Shown: positions 23,201-25,342 of the stretch, piece by piece | How the letters are laid out: every line of letters begins with the position of its first letter | Numbering within the stretch: position 1 is the first letter of the stretch | Assembly: GCA_964640855.1 (NCBI GenBank) | Contig: CAZXIX010000062.1 | Coordinates: forward strand, 1 to 25,342 | Source of the DNA: JAJDFU01 sp964640855 | GTDB taxonomy: Bacteria; Bacteroidota; Bacteroidia; Chitinophagales; Saprospiraceae | Reading direction: 5' to 3' | DNA length: 25,342 bases | Program-made: the position numbers and the translations under genes | Notes under the pieces: generated by a model | The model's database searches: none | The model's input: only the letters and a program-made list of their open reading frames with translations | What the model was told of the DNA's origin: nothing

Positions 23201-25342
23201 CCACTTCCAGGGGGATAATATTCTGAATAACAGTGCCACCTCACAATCCTGGGCCGGACAAAATCGCGGTCTGGAAGCCTATTGGGAGATTGAAGTGCCC
23301 GACGGTACCTACAACGTAACCGTTTCCCTGGGTGACTTTGACAACAATAATGAAGACAGTCGCCACAGTGCAACCATCGAGGGCATCACCGTGATCCCGG
23401 CCTTTGTACCGAATCCCGGCGAGATCCAGGCCGATCAAATTACGGTCGAAGTAACGGATGGGTTCCTAACCATGAACGGCTTCGGTGGCTTCAACAGCAA
23501 GATAAACTACATCGATATAGAGGAGACTGCAGACGCAGCACCTGTGGCGGAAGCGCTAAGCTTCACGCCGGCTGCGATCGACGAAAACGTCGATGCAGGT
23601 ACGAGCACGGATTTATTATCCACCCTCGCCGGCACCAATGCAGGCCCTATCGGTTTGATCATCAACGACAACTTCAATGGGACCAGTAAAAATAATACGG
23701 GTTCCAACGACTGGCTCAGCTTGCCGGCCCCTGCATTAGGGGAACTTGCCTTCCCGGCTGATGCAACCAGCCTTGTCGCAGCCGATACCCGCGCTGACCA
23801 GGTGATTGCCACCGCCAAAGGTTTTCTACCGGCTACCCTTGATCTTTCCATTACCGTAACGGAGCCGGTCTTGAACCCCGTAGCCGTGCCTTTCCGGATG
23901 AACATCAACGGTGGAGAATACACCAAAGGCACGAATACCTATATAGCCGAGAACCTGGCTTACCTGAATGAAATTCAACCTACTCAATCCAGTACGATAT
24001 CTTACTCTCCCAACCCGGGCGATGAAGATCTCTACCTTCCAAGGCGTTTCGGACCTGAATTCAGCTACGATATCCCGATTGCCAACGGCACCTACACAGT
24101 GGTTCTGCACATGGTGGAGAACTTTTTCGGTGTTGCCGGCGGCCGGATATTTGACATCCAGCTGGAAGGCGAGCTCGTAGCAGACGATCTGGACCTTTTC
24201 CAGGTAGCTGCTGGTACAGGGGTTCTGTACCTGCAGGTCAACGAGACTACCGTAAGCGACGAGGAACTGAACATCTATTTCCAGGCCTCTGTCAACAATG
24301 GCATCATCCAGGCCATTGAGATCCTGCCGGCCAATGCGGCCCCGGAATTCACCGAGGCAACTTACACCTTCAACGTAAGCGAGGATGCTGCACAGAACGA
24401 CATAGTGGGTACCTTGGGTGCCACCGATGCGGACGGCAGCACCTTCTTCTATAAAATCTTCGAAGGAAATGAAGATGGGGGCTTCAGCATAGACGGCTCG
24501 GGCAATATTTTGGTTGTTGAAACCAACGCTTTCGAGCAAACATCCTATAGTCTTACTGTCGTGGTCAACGACAACGGGCTGCCTTTCAAAACGGATACAT
24601 CTACTGTCAATATTATGGTAGATCCCGTCGAGGTGGTCACCGGCTTTCCCCTACAGATCAACTTCCAGGATGCGGGAACTACTCCGGATGCCCCCTGGCT
24701 GATCGACTTTGGACAGGCATTTGGCCCCAGAACCGACAATCAGCAAGGCTCCGGCCTCAGCTACGGCTGGGTTGAAGAATTAAACTTTGCTACTCCGCTC
24801 GACCTATCGGTAGGAGGTAATCCTCCCGGGAATGGTCGAAACCGGAATCTGGCTGCCACCGGGGCCGACCTCATCGAGGCGACCCTGATGCACATGCAGT
24901 ACACCGGTAGCAATGGTGTAGCTGCCAGCGGTGCCTGGAAACTATCCGTACCCAACGGGTTTTATCAGGTAACCGTTAAAGCCGGCGATCTCAACAATGA
25001 GTCTACTGCAGAGACCAACCATATAATTAATGTGGAGGGGGTTCAGATAATCTCCTTTGATCCGGGCGCTGGCAACGGCTTCTCCGAAAGCACGGTCGTC
25101 GTGGAGGTAACCGATGGAGACCTGGTGATCGACGCTATCGGCGGGGTGAATACCAAGATCATCTCCGCCACCATTGCCGAGACGACCAACCAGCCTCCCG
25201 TACTGACGGCAGACCAGTCATTCGACATCCTGGACAATCTCGCTGATAACGAGGTTGTAGGCCAGGTAGATGCCACGGATGATATGAGCGTTACATCCTT
25301 CAATATCATCAGCGGGAATGACCTCGGCATCTTTGCGCTCAG
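20229..25342 (+). CDS. Giant secreted protein with LamG-like, cadherin-like and malectin-like modules (3' end outside window)
   Basis: Open to the window edge: at least 1,704 residues from ATG 20229 with no stop. The frame is also open from ATG 20118 (37 more residues), behind a hairpin. I prefer 20229 because MSRTLNITQSLTQSK supplies a basic n-region before a hydrophobic core (YLLAAYFFTLLLF) and a likely cleavage at ANG-Q; ATG 20289 is a third choice without positive charge. By base position: LamG-like 20380-21165 and 21170-21835; cadherin-like 21846-22110; malectin-like 22140-22670 (INFQDA...DYGQSYGLR); cadherin-like 22675-22945; malectin-like 22950-23525; linker 23530-23865; malectin 23890-24330; cadherin-like 24340-24640; malectin-like 24650-25185; and the start of another cadherin-like unit. 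The sorting domain, if any, lies beyond the window. It is probably an extracellular glycan-binding adhesin; no catalytic domain is seen. Confidence 0.9.
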   Translation, partial: MSRTLNITQSLTQSKISASYMAPYLLAAYFFTLLLFSPSSANGQCPDISSLSCTDVELSLPVQFTFDGTEGGLTDDALAQNETNELGFTMIQSHDRPRLSEDEPVPGSADDLADDAITGYMPSRLSINGSGQLVISASKGIAFVDRDDSHSSGRTNTQVNTLGVGFGIGTQKIDITTTINNLITGVSSAQAGLWLGLDEDNFIKLVLTNDNAVELRIEEGGISAGGDAVSTTGISGMPGGDISLRLQIDPEANTLTGFFAVNGGSEQSVGSFPLPSAWETATPIYAGIFNTYRSNANSFDAAFEDFSIVEIPDAPFAFIEDFTYTDGSLLQASPDWEKENAGDDDLTVVANGLTPGTTHHLDFLNDATVYDYLKLINDPVALSPNTPFYFGAYFNMAAFGSGTDPRIRIAVRIDDDQTGDQWVRLQAVNDGENYYRVGLGGAGSNNGQIPLILDQTGQFVVKGEWNGTDQIEYFYALNPSTTEGDVIWQSAGTHATTGTPILGRIFISSTSAGNTGKVGPVRLAEDYSQVVTEEIVQPNAPPTVSDETFLIAGDATSGQVVGLVTALDAEGTVNSLSISPNTLFSIDNSGQLTLTGTPVFGDAPYLETITATDDDGDTGTGTVTVNVNEVAASVAALPVSGVQINFQDAATTPPADFLADYGQSYGLRTEANQGSSTYTYGWIDITNGNPEDLVGQGRNREVSDGFTLEQVTTIHMNHPSTPPSGYWEFALPNGDYEVTVGVGDKSIGNDPTTHRVNAEGVTVIDNYLPTAENPFFENTQTISVSDGKLTLDYSGGGQNTKLTYVAITPVAGNETPVFAETEYPFSIKEFAAIGTEVGTVEATDGNDATLVYDLSGADSELFDVDENGVITVAGALTPGVYTLTLTATDDEPAEGTTTVIITVEAAFAVYVNFQDAEVTPPPPYLPDYGLAFGNINNVANVNGTEYTYGWRAMSDGQPLDITDGSNGAGRNRLGGGYNNATDLGKLQGTLVHFQGDNILNNSATSQSWAGQNRGLEAYWEIEVPDGTYNVTVSLGDFDNNNEDSRHSATIEGITVIPAFVPNPGEIQADQITVEVTDGFLTMNGFGGFNSKINYIDIEETADAAPVAEALSFTPAAIDENVDAGTSTDLLSTLAGTNAGPIGLIINDNFNGTSKNNTGSNDWLSLPAPALGELAFPADATSLVAADTRADQVIATAKGFLPATLDLSITVTEPVLNPVAVPFRMNINGGEYTKGTNTYIAENLAYLNEIQPTQSSTISYSPNPGDEDLYLPRRFGPEFSYDIPIANGTYTVVLHMVENFFGVAGGRIFDIQLEGELVADDLDLFQVAAGTGVLYLQVNETTVSDEELNIYFQASVNNGIIQAIEILPANAAPEFTEATYTFNVSEDAAQNDIVGTLGATDADGSTFFYKIFEGNEDGGFSIDGSGNILVVETNAFEQTSYSLTVVVNDNGLPFKTDTSTVNIMVDPVEVVTGFPLQINFQDAGTTPDAPWLIDFGQAFGPRTDNQQGSGLSYGWVEELNFATPLDLSVGGNPPGNGRNRNLAATGADLIEATLMHMQYTGSNGVAASGAWKLSVPNGFYQVTVKAGDLNNESTAETNHIINVEGVQIISFDPGAGNGFSESTVVVEVTDGDLVIDAIGGVNTKIISATIAETTNQPPVLTADQSFDILDNLADNEVVGQVDATDDMSVTSFNIISGNDLGIFAL
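22150..25185 (+). repeat. Three NFQDA-type malectin-like repeats in the second giant
   Basis: Copies begin near 22150, 22957 and 24652 with [IV]NFQDA, then D-[YF]-G about 15 residues on, a YGW motif, a GRNR motif, HM/HFQ, a W-[EK]-[FIL] strand, PNG or PDG, and an end of V-T-D/S-D-G...L followed by N-T/S-K. Spacing is about 807 and 1,695 bp; the longer interval contains the divergent malectin at 23890-24330. DNA identity is low, so these are old repeats, unlike the PKD and PA14 copies in the neighbouring gene. Confidence 0.75.

Overview
The window reads as the chromosome of a Bacteroidota member, probably marine or otherwise salt-exposed. The evidence is a type IX secretion (T9SS) C-terminal sorting domain on a giant secreted protein, a SusD-family remnant, Bacteroidota-type -7 promoter boxes (TAnnTTTG), a BCCT compatible-solute transporter, and a 473-aa protein of a family I know only from Bacteroidota. 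I cannot fix the genus; a Saprospiria- or Flavobacteriia-like lineage of moderate GC would fit. No database search was possible, so family calls rest on recognisable motifs and remembered families.

Layout. (1) 1-2836: two minus-strand genes, a small SnoaL/DUF4440-like putative lipoprotein and the tRNA-modification gene mnmG. mnmG is divergent from marR across a 235-bp spacer. (2) 2837-6386: a plus-strand osmolyte module made of a MarR regulator, a perfect 8+8 bp palindrome with an adjacent -7 promoter box, a decayed SusD C-terminal fragment, a terminator-like stem-loop, a BCCT transporter and a tandem universal stress protein. The last two overlap by 14 bp. (3) 6387-9315: a hairpin-bearing spacer, a conserved 473-aa Bacteroidota protein of unknown function, and an exported serine hydrolase of the class C beta-lactamase/penicillin-binding fold. 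(4) 9316-25342: two giant secreted proteins. The first (about 3,227 aa) combines a PQQ-sugar-dehydrogenase-like propeller, a calcium-type Asp-rich linker, a LamG-like region, malectin, a six-bladed kelch propeller, Ig/PKD modules, five Cys repeats, three PA14 domains and a T9SS sorting domain. It carries a 100-N assembly gap inside near-identical PKD repeats and ends at a strong intrinsic terminator. The second is open at the right edge and alternates LamG-like, cadherin-like and malectin-like modules.

How the parts fit. BCCT plus USP look like a translationally coupled osmolyte uptake unit, possibly controlled by the MarR protein through the palindrome. The two giants look like independently transcribed surface or secreted carbohydrate-binding adhesins. 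Both have long leaders with a hairpin ending 3-5 nt before the first in-frame ATG, and in both a later in-frame ATG is the better signal-peptide start. I found no CRISPR array, tRNA, rRNA or insertion sequence. The most unusual items are the giant mosaic proteins with homogenised internal repeats, the structured leaders, and the SusD remnant between a putative operator and the transporter.
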